Source: a virus. Taken from it: a DNA stretch of 33,166 bases. Below are positions 8,357 to 16,710 of the stretch, piece after piece; the stretch's first letter is position 1; the number at the start of each line of letters is the position of its first letter. A program made the translations under genes and the position numbers. Under the pieces are notes generated by a model. It saw only the letters and a program-made list of their open reading frames with translations, made no database searches and had not been told where the DNA came from. The stretch lies in IMG/VR virus record IMGVR_UViG_3300034102_000548, positions 1-33,166 of that record, one strand, 5' to 3'.

Positions 8357-9115
8357 AGGACTTACCTCCTTGTTAATCTTAGATGCACTAATGCCTTTAG
8401 CACTATCAACTAAGAACTTTATCATATCTGTTTTTTCGTTATCATTCTTTTCAACGAAACCTATGTTTTGCATTGGTGCTCCAGTAGTTGGGCTTGCCTC
8501 TGCTTCATTTTCAGAAATCTTTACAACGCCAGACTCGGGGTCCCAGAACACGTTTTCAATTTCAGTGTTAATAGAGTCTCCCTTAATGGTGTCTACGCCA
8601 TCTACCTTTTGAACAGATAGAATGTTGGCGAATTGGTTTGCTGGAGTATCTACTAGAGATAGTTCCATAAGGTCGTACTCTTTGATAATTCTAATTTGCT
8701 TGTCAACATTTGAGTCGTATGCATCTTCATACTTGTTCATTCTACCGCCAATTGAGAAGCCAGAAAGTGTGCCATCTAGTACCTTTTCCCAAGTATCTTG
8801 AGCACCCTTTGAAACATATGCTGATACATAAACGCCTGAATAGAACTTCTTTGACTCAGGATCGAAGTACTTATCTTCTTTGAACGATACCATCTTGCCA
8901 ACTGCTAGAGGTTGGTGCATCTCACGGATGTTGCCACGGAACTTGGAGAAGGCTTTCATAGAAGCCTCTGCAGTAACAATGTCAGATTGTCTGTCAACAT
9001 TGTCAAGCGTAGCAAAGCCAGAAACGATTCTTCGTTCCTTATCTACTTTGCTGAACGGCATTGAGAGACGAACATTTTCGCCCTCAGTATCCCAGTGTGC
9101 TTTTGCAATAGTCAT
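7793..9115 (-). CDS. Prohead protease fused to scaffold (XkdF-like)
   Basis: This 440-residue protein has a protease domain in residues 1-175. Candidate catalytic residues are His67 in REMHQP and Ser121 in SGFSIGG, followed by the family-typical MELSLVDTPAN at 150-160. Residues ~255-345 are highly acidic and 345-405 form a likely coiled coil (AVVQAQAEQIAELHKSIAAV), which looks like an internal scaffold. The protease should cleave the scaffold and capsid arms during head maturation. It sits between portal and capsid, the same order as in PBSX-type heads. A strong internal start at codon 254 suggests a nested scaffold product (separate entry). No Shine-Dalgarno is seen before the ATG at 9115. 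Confidence 0.88.
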   Translation of the reverse strand: MTIAKAHWDTEGENVRLSMPFSKVDKERRIVSGFATLDNVDRQSDIVTAEASMKAFSKFRGNIREMHQPLAVGKMVSFKEDKYFDPESKKFYSGVYVSAYVSKGAQDTWEKVLDGTLSGFSIGGRMNKYEDAYDSNVDKQIRIIKEYDLMELSLVDTPANQFANILSVQKVDGVDTIKGDSINTEIENVFWDPESGVVKISENEAEASPTTGAPMQNIGFVEKNDNEKTDMIKFLVDSAKGISASKINKEVSPMTDTTNEVVLDAPAEEVAVEETTVEESQVAPEAETSEEVTEDADVEKSVDTKVVPLTEAMQPEEDEDPRESEEEVIEPVAKSDEALETAVADIKDTVTKAFSDLTAVVQAQAEQIAELHKSIAAVKNEVTATKGVFDEFGKRVDAVEADTAFRKSGDLGEIVQENQPELVEKSLWGGRFLKTADLFR

Positions 9116-9156
9116 AGTATCTTAATTATAGAGCCCTTTTTAAACTTTATTACTAA

Positions 9157-9165
9157 ATTATAACA
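9157..9165 (-). promoter_or_regulatory. Extended -10 promoter for protease/capsid genes
   Basis: The minus strand reads TGTTATAAT, partly inside the gap after the portal stop and 41 nt before the protease ATG. A second plain TATAAT lies at 9125-9130, only 9 nt before the ATG, so a leaderless start is also possible. Confidence 0.55.
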
Positions 9166-9167
9166 CA

Positions 9168-10814
9168 TTATTGAACAGAGCGTCCCTCACCCTTTGGATT
9201 GCGTCCAGCAACTGTTGCTGTGTTATCCGAAGAGTTTGAACTTCTCTCTGCATCTCTTTGACGAGTCTGTTGGGTGTTTGCTGTAGCGTCTGCTGCCTGA
9301 CGAGCGTTCAGTTCAAGAAAGTCGTCTGCCTCTTCCATCTGTGGAAGACCCAATGTCTCACGTGCTTCATTTCTAGTCATAACCTGATTACGAACATAAC
9401 GCTCAATAATCTGTGACTGTGCAATTTCATCTGTAAGGGTAAGTTCATTAAACTTGAGTTCAACAATGTCTGTCTTCTCGTTAATGATCTTATTGATAAC
9501 CTTTTCTAGGTTTCTTTGTGCTGGTCTTGCTACCTGCTCTTTAAACGTGCGGTCCTGTGCTAGGGCAGCAGCGATTGCAGCAGAGTCTCCTCCACCAATC
9601 TTGGATAGTGGTACTTGGTGTGCAACAAGAATATCGTCTCTGTTACGAATACGGTATTCGTTGAACGATGCTTCTTGAGTACCGCTCTCAACAGCCTCCA
9701 TCTTAAACTCTACCTTATTAGTGTCTGAGTCTCCTGGAAGTGGGATGTACAGGGTTCTGTGGTTCTGACCCTTTAGGCTTGTCTGTAGGAAGCGGAACAT
9801 CTTGTCCTCTGCCTCTTCAGAAAGTTTTGCACCCTTTAGGGTAACAATATAGCGAGGCACACCCTTGTTGGTAAAGTAGTCAATGTTGTACTGTGACGCT
9901 AGTGCGTCTCCCTGTAGTGCACCAACTGCAGACAGGATATCTGGAACACCATAGAATGAGTTTAGTGGAGAGTACTGCTTGATGTGAATAATCTCGTTTG
10001 GACGTGGATCGTTGGTGATTGGGTTTACGTTCTTTGCACCGAAGTTGCGGAAGTACACAACCTTGTTTCCAATAATCTGAACGTATCCATCACGAAGTCT
10101 GCGAACACGCATTGTGGTGGCAGGGATGTGACCAACATAGCCAATTGCACCAGTAGTGGTTCTACCGATTTCAAGATATCCGTTTCCAGTTGATTCGTAG
10201 TCTGTCCACAACTTCATTAGTGTTGATGTCATAGACTCTTCGTTGTTCAAAGACTCAAACCATTCGCTAACCTCTACCTTGGCTCTCTCAACACGCTTAC
10301 GTGCCTTATCAATTGCACTGGCATTGTCAGATGATTCAAGAGCCATAAGGACTCTCTTTGTAGCCTGAAGTTCATAGCCTAGACCAACAATGTTTTCCAC
10401 CTTTGCATCAATAGCAGCGTGGTTGGCAAATGAAGTGTCATAGTAGTTTGCAAGTTCGTATAGGTTCCATGGTGGAGTAATTACATCAAATAGACCGTAT
10501 CCATTTCTGTATACTTTTCCAGGGTTAATCTCTTTTGATTGTGCTCCATTGATACCAGAGTTAATTGCTAGGGCACTGTCCTGGTACTGTAGTGATGTAA
10601 CATCTACGTTGTTGTACTGTAGAGTTGACTCTACAACAGGATCATTGTTTAGTTTTTCAAGCCTGTCCGTTCTACGCTTAAAGTTCTTTTCAATTCCAGC
10701 AAATACCTTTAGTTCGTCCCAAGACTTGTTGAATGGGTCTTGTGCTTTAAACTTGTCTAGGTCTTGCTGAAGTTCGTCAATACCAAGGTCTCTTACGTAA
10801 TACTCTTCTGACAT
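9168..10814 (-). CDS. Portal protein (PBSX/HK97-type)
   Basis: I choose the ATG at 10814 (MSEEYYVRDLGIDELQQDL, 548 residues), one base past the preceding stop and 9 nt after GGAG; in-frame starts further up lie inside the preceding gene. Family features are an N-terminal region before YYDTSFANHAAIDAKVENI, a central wing (ESTGNGYLEIGR), the segment IIHIKQYSPLNSFYGVPDIL near residue 280, and the helical stem and crown with HQVPLSKIGGGDSAAIAAAL. The dodecameric portal sits at one head vertex, is the packaging channel and holds the neck. A terminase gene would normally be next to it, but none is here. Confidence 0.92.
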   Translation of the reverse strand: MSEEYYVRDLGIDELQQDLDKFKAQDPFNKSWDELKVFAGIEKNFKRRTDRLEKLNNDPVVESTLQYNNVDVTSLQYQDSALAINSGINGAQSKEINPGKVYRNGYGLFDVITPPWNLYELANYYDTSFANHAAIDAKVENIVGLGYELQATKRVLMALESSDNASAIDKARKRVERAKVEVSEWFESLNNEESMTSTLMKLWTDYESTGNGYLEIGRTTTGAIGYVGHIPATTMRVRRLRDGYVQIIGNKVVYFRNFGAKNVNPITNDPRPNEIIHIKQYSPLNSFYGVPDILSAVGALQGDALASQYNIDYFTNKGVPRYIVTLKGAKLSEEAEDKMFRFLQTSLKGQNHRTLYIPLPGDSDTNKVEFKMEAVESGTQEASFNEYRIRNRDDILVAHQVPLSKIGGGDSAAIAAALAQDRTFKEQVARPAQRNLEKVINKIINEKTDIVELKFNELTLTDEIAQSQIIERYVRNQVMTRNEARETLGLPQMEEADDFLELNARQAADATANTQQTRQRDAERSSNSSDNTATVAGRNPKGEGRSVQ

Positions 10815-10815
10815 C

Positions 10816-11193
10816 TTATTCATCTCCATAAAGTTCAAGTGTCTTCTTGGCAGCAATAACGGCACCAAGGTCGTTCATAGATGGGATTAGTCCCTGGCTC
10901 ATTCTATCTACCTGCTCTGAGTGCTCCTCGTCGGAGATCTTCTTCATGTTTGGGTAGAATACGGCACGACCCTCTGGTTGCCCCCAGTACTTTGCAGCAT
11001 CTGCAAGTTCTTTAATCTTAGCCTTGTCGTCCTTCATGCCTTCAATTGACAAAACGTTTTTGTCAGCATCCATGAATGGCTTTCCGTTTGGCTTCATCCA
11101 AACATAGGTCCCAAATGAGGAAAACTCTTCCTTGATTACTTGGAGTCTTGGCTTTTTTACTTTACTAAGAAGGTGGTCATCGAATGAATTCAT
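10816..11193 (-). CDS. Small protein before the portal, unknown function
   Basis: With the ATG at 11193 it has 125 residues (MNSFDDHLLSKVKKPRLQVI). A GTG two codons up is less likely. There is no Shine-Dalgarno, but a TGGTATACT box ends 7 nt before the ATG, so I infer a leaderless message. The protein is mixed charge, with FGTYVWMKPNGKPFMDADKN near residue 30 and a C-terminal helix (DLGAVIAAKKTLELYGDE). Its position would suit a small packaging or portal-associated factor, but I do not recognise the family. Confidence 0.7.
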   Translation of the reverse strand: MNSFDDHLLSKVKKPRLQVIKEEFSSFGTYVWMKPNGKPFMDADKNVLSIEGMKDDKAKIKELADAAKYWGQPEGRAVFYPNMKKISDEEHSEQVDRMSQGLIPSMNDLGAVIAAKKTLELYGDE

Positions 11194-11200
11194 AACCACT

Positions 11201-11209
11201 AGTATACCA
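11201..11209 (-). promoter_or_regulatory. Extended -10 promoter, leaderless start before portal pair
   Basis: The minus strand reads TGGTATACT; the ATG at 11193 follows after 7 nt. It lies in a short gap between the large tail protein and the portal genes. Confidence 0.55.
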
Positions 11210-11211
11210 TA

Positions 11212-14200
11212 TTATGACGGTTTATTGGTAAACGAGACTGAAGATAAACGCCTATACGTTCTAAACCTATAACTAGATAACGTAACTGCCTTGTTATCAT
11301 CAAAGATAATCTTGTTTGTTCCTACATAGGCTTTAAAGATTTCTGGCAAACTAATGCCAAGAGAACTGCTCTTGCCGATCACCAATACGTTGTTCCATGA
11401 ATATGTTCCAATGGTTTGACCAGTACCTCTCCAGAAGTTCCACGCAAGATCCTGGTTTGTTAGGGTCTCTCTAACCCTATCCCAGATTCTAAAGGTGGTG
11501 AAGATCTTTTCCTGAAGACCAGTTGACTGATAATATGACAGGTGGTTTACCATGATTGGACCATTAATCCTAAATGCACCAGAATAACTATCTAGATTAA
11601 GTTTGGCTGCAAAAGAGATTCCCAGCATTGACCATTCCTTTGTTGAGATGGTTGGACTCTTAACAAGTCTTCCATTTATATAGAAAGCAATGCCATTCTC
11701 TTCTTCTCCAGTGTTTGCGTTAATTGCATAGATCTTTGCCCTCTTGCCGTTCGGGTGGGTTGCAACCAAATAGAACTTGATGTATGTATCTTTGGACTGT
11801 ATTTCAAAGATTGGGGTAGATGAATATGGGAAGAAGTCTCCGCTAAACCTTAGCAAGACCTGGAGGGCTGCTACGTCAAACCTTGTTGACAACTTTGAGT
11901 TTAGTGGTACAGTCAAGCCCCTGTTCTTTCGTGCCTCGTAGTCTCCTACCAACTCAATGCCAGATGTTCTGCTTAGAAAAAGATATGGGGTGCTTCTCTT
12001 GTATATCTTAAATGGGTTAATCTCTTTATAGTTAAAGTAGATACCGCTTTTTGTATATGGGTACATTGGGATACCAAATTTTGTACCAATCGGAGTTGGT
12101 GTCTTTACATCTAAAGCCTGAGATGTAAGTTCTATATTATGAATAGCAACTGGCTTGGTAATAACTCCATCTGCAACAATATCTACGTGAACCACAATTG
12201 CCAAGTCTGAAAACTTTACTGATTTTGGTGGGTAAATAACTGTTCCATCAACAACTTCATATTTAGTGTTAACCCATTCATCCCCTGCCTTAATCAGGTT
12301 ATTTCTGCTTACATTTTCAGTATTTGTATAGTTCTCAATTGGAGTGTTTGCACCACCACTAACATACTGGAAGGTGATATATGTTTTTGCTGAATAAAGT
12401 TCTGTGTCATATGAGTACTGGGTTTGAGTCCTATTCTTTAGATCTGCATAAGATGCGTATCCGCTAAAGAGTTCATTGTCTAATTCAGCATAGGAGTGTT
12501 GAACTGGAGATCCGTACTCTGCTTGTAACTCTCCATAGGTCCAAGAGCCTGTGTCCGACTTCTGTTCAAAGAACTTTCCTGGAGATGGATATCCAATGTT
12601 AAATTGAATAAAGTCAAGGTCGTAATAGTTGCCTGTTTCTGCATCTTTTACATACTTTGCAAAATGAGATAGTGGAACGTAGTCTTCCCATGTTGAGTGA
12701 GTTGATATGTCAAGAATAAAGTTGCCAAAGAATTGCTTTGGAGTTAATCTGTAGGTTGCTACGTGAGTATAGAATCTATCTGACATGAGTGCATATGGGT
12801 CTCCTCCGTCAAGGACTTCAGTCCAATACTCTGGGTCGTTTCCAAAGTAGGTATATCCAGCATCATAGACTACACTCTGGAAAGACTCTTTGTCCATGGC
12901 GATTCCGTCTTGAGCAAACATATAGCCAACTGGAGAAACGTTTCTTCTTGTTGACATTGAAAAGTTATATAGATTTCCAAGGTATGTGTTCTCAAACGTA
13001 TTGTCTCCACAAATAAAGATTTCAAGATTGTTTCTATTTGCAAAGAATTGAATAAGATCTCCACCATAATATGAAGAAACTGTGTCTAGGTTAAATCCAG
13101 CAACGAACATTTCTCCAACGATGTTAACTGCAACAGTCTTTATTGTTGTTTCAGATAATCCGTTGTAATACTTGTATAGAATATCGCTTCCGTTAGCAAT
13201 AACGCTAAAGTAGTTGCCAGAACTTTTGTCTCTTATCTTTATTAGGATTTGATCTGATGAATCACTCTCTACCGTCTTAAAAATTCCATAAACTGCCTTC
13301 AACTGATCTGACATAAAAGATATGCTATCTAGATAAAGATATCCATAGACGGTGTCCCAGTTTGAGCCAGGTTGCATTTTTACGTATGTTTCAGCCTCGT
13401 AGTTGTTCAAAGATTGATCGCTTAACCAAGAGGCAGCAGATCCTGAAGATAGCACAACTTCTGGGAGTGGGTGGTTTGGGGCAGCAATCTTGTTACCTGT
13501 AAAACTGATGTTGTCTGAAATTCCAGATGACCATGGACTGTTCTTGGGGAACACAAAGTTGGCTGCATAGTTTGCAGTAGAGTAATCTATGGCTACCGTC
13601 TTACCGTCATATGCTGCATTTAGATTTTCTGGATACTCCACGTTTTGACCATATATCCATTTTCTTTTTGCTAGATTTTTGTCTACCTCGTACGGATAGA
13701 TTCCAATACAGTCTAGGTCAACTGAAACATCATCAGCACAGTAAAAGCCAATCCAGTCTTGGTCCTTTCCTACCTCGCTGTTTTTGTTTGGGAAGTATGT
13801 GTTGTTTACATCAAACTCAATGGTTATAATCTCTTCTGTGTTCACAACTAAAGATACCTTGCCTGGAAAATACTTTAGGTGAACGAGCATTGGTTTTGAC
13901 CATTCTGGAACAACGCCAGACTTAACGTTTTCTGATACCTTTAGATAGAATCTTTCGTGATCAACATAAACACCATCGTCTGAGCCAACTGGTCCAAAGA
14001 TTCTATGAGCCTCTGTAGAAATCGAATCAATTCGCATCCATGCCTCAAGGGTGTATGTTGAGTGCTTTCCTACGGCATTTAGAAGACCTTTGGCAGGAAC
14101 AACTAGTGATGGTAGGGTGTCATTTTGAATTAGTTTTGTAACGCTGGATGCACCGAAGACTAGTGGCATTCCTGTATTTTGAGCAAAAATTTTGTTTTCT

Positions 14201-14955
14201 GTAGCAAGATAATAGCCGTCCAGATCTTGTAAACCATACGCCTTTGCAACAACAGCCTTATCTGCTCCATCAACTGCAATGTTTGCTGGGAAGTCTATGA
14301 TAGAGCCAGTGCCATCTTCCTTATACTGTAGTCCTAGAGATTCCGACTGGAACTCTTCTGACCACTGACCAAGGCTTAAGCCATTAATGTAAAAAGTATA
14401 CTCTGTGGCTGGGTCTTCGCTGTCATAGTATTCAATATCAATAAAGATATTCATGTCGCTTGTGAGGTTTGGGATATCGAATGTTTCGGCAATGTAAATC
14501 CAGTTTTTATATACGGTTGTTTCAAACTTCTTGGATACCCGAACTAGTTGCTGAGTAATTTCTTCGGTATAGGTAAACCCAATAGTAATGCCATTGACAT
14601 ATTCGGTATCTGAGTAAAAGTATGAGCCAATTGACATTGTGGCTAGGTCAGCATCCATGTTTTCAAAGTTAACAACCACTGGACTTGTTAGTCTGGCTTT
14701 ACCTGTGAGGGCACTTCCAGATGGCTTTGTGGCTACAACCTTGTACAGTCCGCCATCAAGGTATTGACCAAGGTTTGATGGGTCTGATGTAATTGCAATG
14801 TCATCACCATCGTCTGGAACTGTCCAGTCTGTTGATAAGTCTCTTGCAGAATCACTAAGGTATGATACATAGTCTAACTGATCATCAAGTGCCCACATCG
14901 CTAGTGGGTGATCGCTATAGGCTTTTTCAGCATAAATGTTAGACGGACTGGGCAT
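11212..14955 (-). CDS. Large LamG/concanavalin-like minor tail protein
   Basis: This 1247-residue protein starts MPSPSNIYAEKAYSDHPLAM, after an AGGAG site. The N-terminal block (YAEKAYSDHPLAMWALDDQL) is typical of large actinophage tail proteins. At least two regions look like jelly-roll (LamG) lectin domains: residues ~300-400 (TYTLEAWMRIDSISTEAHRI) and ~1030-1160 (LSTRFDVAALQVLLRFSGDF, then YINGRLVKSP). It is strongly aromatic and beta-rich with no coiled coil. It could be a tail-tip or side-fibre protein that binds surface glycans. Its place next to the portal rather than downstream of the tape measure is unusual. Confident it is a virion tail protein; the ligand is unknown. Confidence 0.75.
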   Translation of the reverse strand: MPSPSNIYAEKAYSDHPLAMWALDDQLDYVSYLSDSARDLSTDWTVPDDGDDIAITSDPSNLGQYLDGGLYKVVATKPSGSALTGKARLTSPVVVNFENMDADLATMSIGSYFYSDTEYVNGITIGFTYTEEITQQLVRVSKKFETTVYKNWIYIAETFDIPNLTSDMNIFIDIEYYDSEDPATEYTFYINGLSLGQWSEEFQSESLGLQYKEDGTGSIIDFPANIAVDGADKAVVAKAYGLQDLDGYYLATENKIFAQNTGMPLVFGASSVTKLIQNDTLPSLVVPAKGLLNAVGKHSTYTLEAWMRIDSISTEAHRIFGPVGSDDGVYVDHERFYLKVSENVKSGVVPEWSKPMLVHLKYFPGKVSLVVNTEEIITIEFDVNNTYFPNKNSEVGKDQDWIGFYCADDVSVDLDCIGIYPYEVDKNLAKRKWIYGQNVEYPENLNAAYDGKTVAIDYSTANYAANFVFPKNSPWSSGISDNISFTGNKIAAPNHPLPEVVLSSGSAASWLSDQSLNNYEAETYVKMQPGSNWDTVYGYLYLDSISFMSDQLKAVYGIFKTVESDSSDQILIKIRDKSSGNYFSVIANGSDILYKYYNGLSETTIKTVAVNIVGEMFVAGFNLDTVSSYYGGDLIQFFANRNNLEIFICGDNTFENTYLGNLYNFSMSTRRNVSPVGYMFAQDGIAMDKESFQSVVYDAGYTYFGNDPEYWTEVLDGGDPYALMSDRFYTHVATYRLTPKQFFGNFILDISTHSTWEDYVPLSHFAKYVKDAETGNYYDLDFIQFNIGYPSPGKFFEQKSDTGSWTYGELQAEYGSPVQHSYAELDNELFSGYASYADLKNRTQTQYSYDTELYSAKTYITFQYVSGGANTPIENYTNTENVSRNNLIKAGDEWVNTKYEVVDGTVIYPPKSVKFSDLAIVVHVDIVADGVITKPVAIHNIELTSQALDVKTPTPIGTKFGIPMYPYTKSGIYFNYKEINPFKIYKRSTPYLFLSRTSGIELVGDYEARKNRGLTVPLNSKLSTRFDVAALQVLLRFSGDFFPYSSTPIFEIQSKDTYIKFYLVATHPNGKRAKIYAINANTGEEENGIAFYINGRLVKSPTISTKEWSMLGISFAAKLNLDSYSGAFRINGPIMVNHLSYYQSTGLQEKIFTTFRIWDRVRETLTNQDLAWNFWRGTGQTIGTYSWNNVLVIGKSSSLGISLPEIFKAYVGTNKIIFDDNKAVTLSSYRFRTYRRLSSVSFTNKPS

Positions 14956-14989
14956 ATTTTCTCCTAGTCCATTTTATCATAATTAAGTT

Positions 14990-15640
14990 TTATTTATATG
15001 ACTTTCGTTCCCAGAAGTTTTTCTTATAGAATCCAAAAGGTGGATTGTGCATAATGCTAACAAACCATGGCTGCTTATATGGCTTCTTATCTTCTACCTC
15101 TGATGTCCAATTGTCTCTTTTCATAGGAATAGCCTGAATGATCGGAGTTCCTGCAGGAATAACTCCAACAAAGTCTTTCTTCATAAAGAATGGAAAATTC
15201 ACTGGTATTGGAAATTTGTCAGTCTCTACTATTCCAGTCAATGAGTAGAATGGCAACTCTATTCTATTTAATGGGTGCGTGAACAAGGTGCTATAGCCTT
15301 TTGGTGTCTTTGTAACAAAAAAGTTAATCCATTTGTATGGCTGCTCGTTATATTCTTTTGGCACATCGAACGTTTGCAACTGATCCCTAAAGTGAGTTGT
15401 TACCTGTTCCGTTTTTGAGACTTGCTGAAAGTTGCTTCCGTCATAGTATACGTCAGATGCTAGGACAATCATGTATCCAGATGTCATTGTATCAAGAAAT
15501 GGGATGCATTTTTTGATAGTTTCAAATCCACTGATAACGCCTGGCAACTTTCTGAACCATTCTGGAACAAATTTAGATGCTGGCTGTGGATGCAAAAACT
15601 GTATGCTGGTGTCAATTGAGTGGAACTTAATTTTCTTCAT
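14990..15640 (-). CDS. Unknown phage protein, DUF6065-like, copy 2
   Basis: I choose the ATG at 15640 (MKKIKFHSIDTSIQFLHPQP, 216 residues), since GAGAGG lies 6 nt before it; it overlaps the preceding stop by 14 nt. It is a clear paralog of the gene at 16001-16696. Shared blocks are a W-F/Y-R near residue 28, KKCIPFLDTMTSGYMIVLASDV near 45-65, TPKG-Y/W-S-x-L, HPLNRIELPF, TGI-x-x-TDK, FF-x-KDFVGVIPAGTP, and a C-terminal YKK-x-FW-x-RK. Proteins of this type occur as hypothetical proteins in many aquatic phages. The family name is from memory and its activity is unknown. Located among tail genes, so perhaps a structural or surface-modifying protein. Confidence 0.65.
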   Translation of the reverse strand: MKKIKFHSIDTSIQFLHPQPASKFVPEWFRKLPGVISGFETIKKCIPFLDTMTSGYMIVLASDVYYDGSNFQQVSKTEQVTTHFRDQLQTFDVPKEYNEQPYKWINFFVTKTPKGYSTLFTHPLNRIELPFYSLTGIVETDKFPIPVNFPFFMKKDFVGVIPAGTPIIQAIPMKRDNWTSEVEDKKPYKQPWFVSIMHNPPFGFYKKNFWERKSYK

Positions 15641-16001
15641 TATCAACCTCTCCAAACTCATTGTCCTTGAATGTCATTCCCTTTTTAACCTTAATGCTTT
15701 GTGGGTCAAATGGAACGAACTTTACGCTACCGCCCTCTAAAAGTTTTGCCGTTTCTTCATTAACACGAATCATCTCTACAACTTTGCCTCGTTTAACAAC
15801 TGCTAGATATTTGATGTCTAGGTATGGCGAAGAGTCTGCAGGTAATTGAAATCTTGCATTTTCTTGCTGGAATGGCTCTTTTGCTTTTTTAAGTTCTAAA
15901 AACTTTGCATATAGAATATTAAATATTAGAGACTTGAAGGTTGGTCTAAACTCATTAATCAGGTCGCCGTACATTGCCCTGCTTTTTGATCTAAACAGCA
16001 T
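15627..16001 (-). CDS. Small protein between the two DUF6065-like paralogs
   Basis: The start ATG at 16001 overlaps the preceding stop as TAATG, giving 124 residues (MLFRSKSRAMYGDLINEFRP). Its stop lies inside the start region of the next gene, so the three genes are coupled and probably made together. It has a helical first half (FKSLIFNILYAKFLELKKAK) and a second half with short strands (YLAVVKRGKVVEMIRVNEE) ending in an acidic tail. I do not recognise it. Tight coupling to both paralogs suggests a shared complex or pathway. Confidence 0.65.
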   Translation of the reverse strand: MLFRSKSRAMYGDLINEFRPTFKSLIFNILYAKFLELKKAKEPFQQENARFQLPADSSPYLDIKYLAVVKRGKVVEMIRVNEETAKLLEGGSVKFVPFDPQSIKVKKGMTFKDNEFGEVDNEEN

Positions 16002-16696
16002 TAGTTGTATTCCTTTCGTTGCCAAAAATATTTTTTGTAACTTTTTCCTGGTGACCTAACAAAACTACCCTGAAGATTTTCAAGGTATTGTATACCCACG
16101 TCATTTTTAATTGATGACCACTTGGCTCTTTTAATCGGTATCAACTGAGCAAATGGTGTGCCTGCTGGTATAACGCCAACAAAGTCTTCTTTAATGAAGA
16201 ATGGAATGTTTCCAGATGTTGAATATTTGTCTGAATCCATAATACCAGAAGTAATTGTAAAAGGCAAGTCGTGCCTATTCAGTGGGTGAACCACTAGCAG
16301 GCTCCACCCTCTTGGTGTTTTCATTCCCCAAAATCCTTTAAAGGCTAGGTGATTGGGATAGTGTGCTGGGGGTCTTGGCATTAGTTCTCCAAGTTCTTTT
16401 ACCCTCTCGCTAATAAAGTCTTGGAATATGTCTGGAGAGTTCCACCTAATATTGAGGCTACCATCTTCATTTTTTGAAACAAAAATGTCTACTGGCGTGA
16501 CCAAAGCATATCCACTCAGCATTGCATCCATAAAGGGTATACACCTTTTTAATCCAGATGCTGGCTCACCATTGTCTTCAAATCCTGGAATTGTGCTCTC
16601 TGAATCACGATACCACTTTGGCAATAACTTCTTTATTGGTACTGGCTGACCTAAGTTAAAGTAGTCTTTTTTAGAAAAAAATCTAATTAGTTTCAT
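16001..16696 (-). CDS. Unknown phage protein, DUF6065-like, copy 1
   Basis: This 231-residue protein starts MKLIRFFSKKDYFNLGQPVP. It is a paralog of the gene at 14990-15640 over its whole length, with the same order of blocks: KW-Y-R near 28, LKRCIPFMDAMLSGYALVT near 50, MKTPRGWSLLVVHPLNRHD near 125, FFIKEDFVGVIPAGTP near 170, and YKKYFWQRKEYN at the end. No signal peptide, membrane segment or known catalytic motif is visible. It is the first of the three coupled genes. The blocks with conserved P, G and H could form a small jelly-roll-like fold, but that is a guess. Confidence 0.65.
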   Translation of the reverse strand: MKLIRFFSKKDYFNLGQPVPIKKLLPKWYRDSESTIPGFEDNGEPASGLKRCIPFMDAMLSGYALVTPVDIFVSKNEDGSLNIRWNSPDIFQDFISERVKELGELMPRPPAHYPNHLAFKGFWGMKTPRGWSLLVVHPLNRHDLPFTITSGIMDSDKYSTSGNIPFFIKEDFVGVIPAGTPFAQLIPIKRAKWSSIKNDVGIQYLENLQGSFVRSPGKSYKKYFWQRKEYN

Positions 16697-16710
16697 TTGA
16701 TGCCCATCTG

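Noticed and set aside
8064-8612. A 182-codon open frame on the plus strand opposite the protease gene, and similar ones opposite 6180-6533, 18862-19308 and 24694-25146
   Set aside because: They are antisense shadows of acidic or Ser/Thr-rich coding regions, without ribosome sites or plausible composition.
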